Assembly: GCF_041224545.1 (NCBI RefSeq)
Contig: NZ_JBGFGP010000150.1
Location: 124,001 to 188,000, forward strand
Direction: 5' to 3'
DNA: 64,000 nucleotides
From: Sedimentitalea sp041224545
Lineage (GTDB): Bacteria > Pseudomonadota > Alphaproteobacteria > Rhodobacterales > Rhodobacteraceae
Positions 62,702 through 64,000 of the stretch are shown piece after piece (position 1 is the first letter of the stretch; the number at the start of each line of letters is the position of its first letter). The notes under the pieces are model-generated. The model worked only from the letters and a program-made list of their open reading frames with translations, had not been told where the DNA came from and ran no database searches. Both the position numbers and the translations under genes were made by a program.

Positions 62702-64000
62702 ATGAGCATTTTGCAATATAGACGTCGATGTTCCCGACTGGCAAACGCGATCCTCTGGCCGCTGCTTTGCGCGACGCAGGCCGGCGCACATGCCGCCGAA
62801 CAGGGTTTCGTGCTGCTGCTTCCAACAGACATCTATATTTCTGCGGGCGTGGCCTGTGTCGTGATGACCGTCGTGTTGTTGACCGTGCTGCCCGCCCCGG
62901 TGCTGCGCGGGCTGTTTAGGCCATTCGACCTGTGGCGCCGGCGTCGGGCACCGGCGGCGCGCCTGTTGACCAGCTCTGCCTCTTTCCTGATCCTTTGCGC
63001 GCTGGTCTGGCTGGGATTGAGCGGCCCGCGTGATCCGTTGACCAATCCGTTGCCGCTGATGATCTGGACGGTGTGGTGGATTGCGCTGGTCACGGTGCAG
63101 GGGCTGTTCGGCGACCTCTGGCGCTGGATCGATCCGTGGCACGGGCCGGTTGCTCTGAGCCGGTGGGCGTTGTGGCGCGGGCCGGCCCTGCGCTTGCCCG
63201 TGCAACTCGGGTATTCCGGTGCGATCCTGACCTATCTCGGCTTCGTGATCGTGTTGCTGGCCGATCCCGCGCCGTCCGATCCGGCACGGCTGGCCCGCTA
63301 TGTCGGGGGGTACTGGCTGTTCACCTACGTGGCGCTGCTGCTCTTCGGGCCGCGCTGGGCATTGCGTGGCGAGGGCATCGCGATGCTGATGCGCTGTTAT
63401 GCGGCGGTGGGGCTGTTCGGTCGCAGAGGACGCTGGTTTGCCACCGGCCTGTTCGGGTGGCAGGCGATGCGCCGGCGCGCGCCAGGTTTCGGCGCGGCGA
63501 TATTCATGCTGGTGATTCTGGGATGTGGCAGCTTTGACGGGCTGAACGAGACATTCTGGTGGCTTGACCTGATGGGGATCAACCCGCTCGAATTTCCCGG
63601 TCGTACCGCAGTCGTCGCTCAGAACACCGCTGGTCTGATCGTTGCCAACCTTGCTCTGATCGTCGCCTATGGTCTTTCCGTTCGGATGGGCCTCGCGCTC
63701 GCCGGCGCCGATATGTCCTGGCGACAAGCGTTTTGCATTTATGCGCCGTCCATCCTGCCGATTGCGCTCGGATATCATGTCGGTCACTATCTCACGAGCC
63801 TGTTGGTCAACGGGCAATACGCGCTTGCCGCGCTGAACGATCCGCTGGCGCGGGGCGACAGCCTGCTGGGCATGGCAACATTTTATGTCACGACCGGCTT
63901 TTTCAACACGCAGGACAGCGTGCGGCTGATCTGGTTGTGCCAGGCGGCGGCGGTCGTGGCCGGACATGTGTTGGCCATCCTGATGGCGCATCTCATCGCG
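62702..64000 (+). CDS. Polytopic membrane protein (FedB/'fenitrothion hydrolase'-like), 3' end cut by window
   Basis: An open frame of 433 codons runs from ATG 62702 to the right end. It starts with a signal-like segment ending AGAHAAEQGFVLLLPTDIY. About nine or ten hydrophobic helices follow, with arginine-rich short loops such as LWRRRRAPAAR, and tryptophan-rich stretches like WTVWWIALVTV. Relatives I recall are labelled as membrane proteins or 'fenitrothion hydrolase', a label not biochemically meaningful here. The ribosome site is weak, so the exact start is uncertain. It diverges from the PCu(A)C-like gene, suggesting a shared envelope or metal-related role. Confidence 0.72.
   Translation, partial: MSILQYRRRCSRLANAILWPLLCATQAGAHAAEQGFVLLLPTDIYISAGVACVVMTVVLLTVLPAPVLRGLFRPFDLWRRRRAPAARLLTSSASFLILCALVWLGLSGPRDPLTNPLPLMIWTVWWIALVTVQGLFGDLWRWIDPWHGPVALSRWALWRGPALRLPVQLGYSGAILTYLGFVIVLLADPAPSDPARLARYVGGYWLFTYVALLLFGPRWALRGEGIAMLMRCYAAVGLFGRRGRWFATGLFGWQAMRRRAPGFGAAIFMLVILGCGSFDGLNETFWWLDLMGINPLEFPGRTAVVAQNTAGLIVANLALIVAYGLSVRMGLALAGADMSWRQAFCIYAPSILPIALGYHVGHYLTSLLVNGQYALAALNDPLARGDSLLGMATFYVTTGFFNTQDSVRLIWLCQAAAVVAGHVLAILMAHLIA

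Noticed and set aside
62690..63991. 433-codon minus-strand open frame at the right end
   Set aside because: Its translation is Gln/His/Arg-rich with no domain, while the plus strand gives a clean multi-helix membrane protein open to the window end.

Overview
The window is high-GC, gene-dense alphaproteobacterial chromosome. Gene content and order point to the Rhodobacterales (Roseobacter/Paracoccus group): an F1-only atp operon (atpH-A-G-D-C) followed by an H-type lectin gene and prs, a fused indolepyruvate:ferredoxin oxidoreductase, a DUF2125 protein, homospermidine synthase, an extensin-like peptidase downstream of hisC-tyrA, and a GTG-started rpsD. This taxonomic call is an inference from gene content. 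I see no rRNA, tRNA, CRISPR array, transposase, integrase or phage gene. No gap without a gene exceeds 300 bases. All genes appear intact except those cut by the two window ends.

Layout. 1-4250 (-): a peptide-type ABC transporter operon read ATPase, binding protein, permease (cut at the left end). 4454-8220 (+): a small methyltransferase, a MaoC-phosphate acyltransferase fusion, acetate/propionate kinase and a GST-like protein. 8445-15396: amino-acid catabolism, with the fused indolepyruvate oxidoreductase, two Lrp/AsnC regulators, diaminopropionate ammonia-lyase and an M20 amidohydrolase. 15606-19902: a K+ channel with a C-terminal zinc ribbon, a conserved gene of unknown role, miaB and phoH. 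20111-24621 (+): a complete branched-chain-type amino acid ABC transporter (livK-H-M-G-F order). 24753-29602 (+): HAD phosphatase, WYL regulator, PhaJ-like hydratase, ribF, YcgN-family protein, threonine aldolase. 29763-32316: alpha/beta hydrolase, DSBA-type isomerase, prs. 32333-37697 (-): lectin and F1 ATP synthase. 37986-42076: methyltransferase, gloB, clpA. 42252-48246: a MotA/MotB-like membrane motor pair with an exceptionally long periplasmic coiled coil, chaC, DUF2125, extensin-like peptidase. 48243-53784: tyrA, hisC, class V aminotransferase, a third Lrp regulator, homospermidine synthase. 53875-55614: rpsD and a ribokinase-family gene. 55626-64000: BisC-type molybdoenzyme, hydantoinase A/B pair, a PCu(A)C-like secreted protein and a divergent polytopic membrane protein cut at the right end.

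The main theme is uptake and breakdown of amino acids and peptides: two ABC importers, several PLP or keto-acid enzymes, and three Lrp/AsnC regulators each beside a catabolic gene. Core functions (ATP synthase, S4, PRPP synthetase, tRNA modification, FAD synthesis, ClpA) are interspersed. The observations most worth following are the motor-like pair at 42252-45755, the palindromic repeat family confined to convergent intergenic gaps (29601-29770, 16388-16434, perhaps 8266-8310), the zinc-ribbon K+ channel, and the degenerate PCu(A)C protein with its divergent membrane partner.
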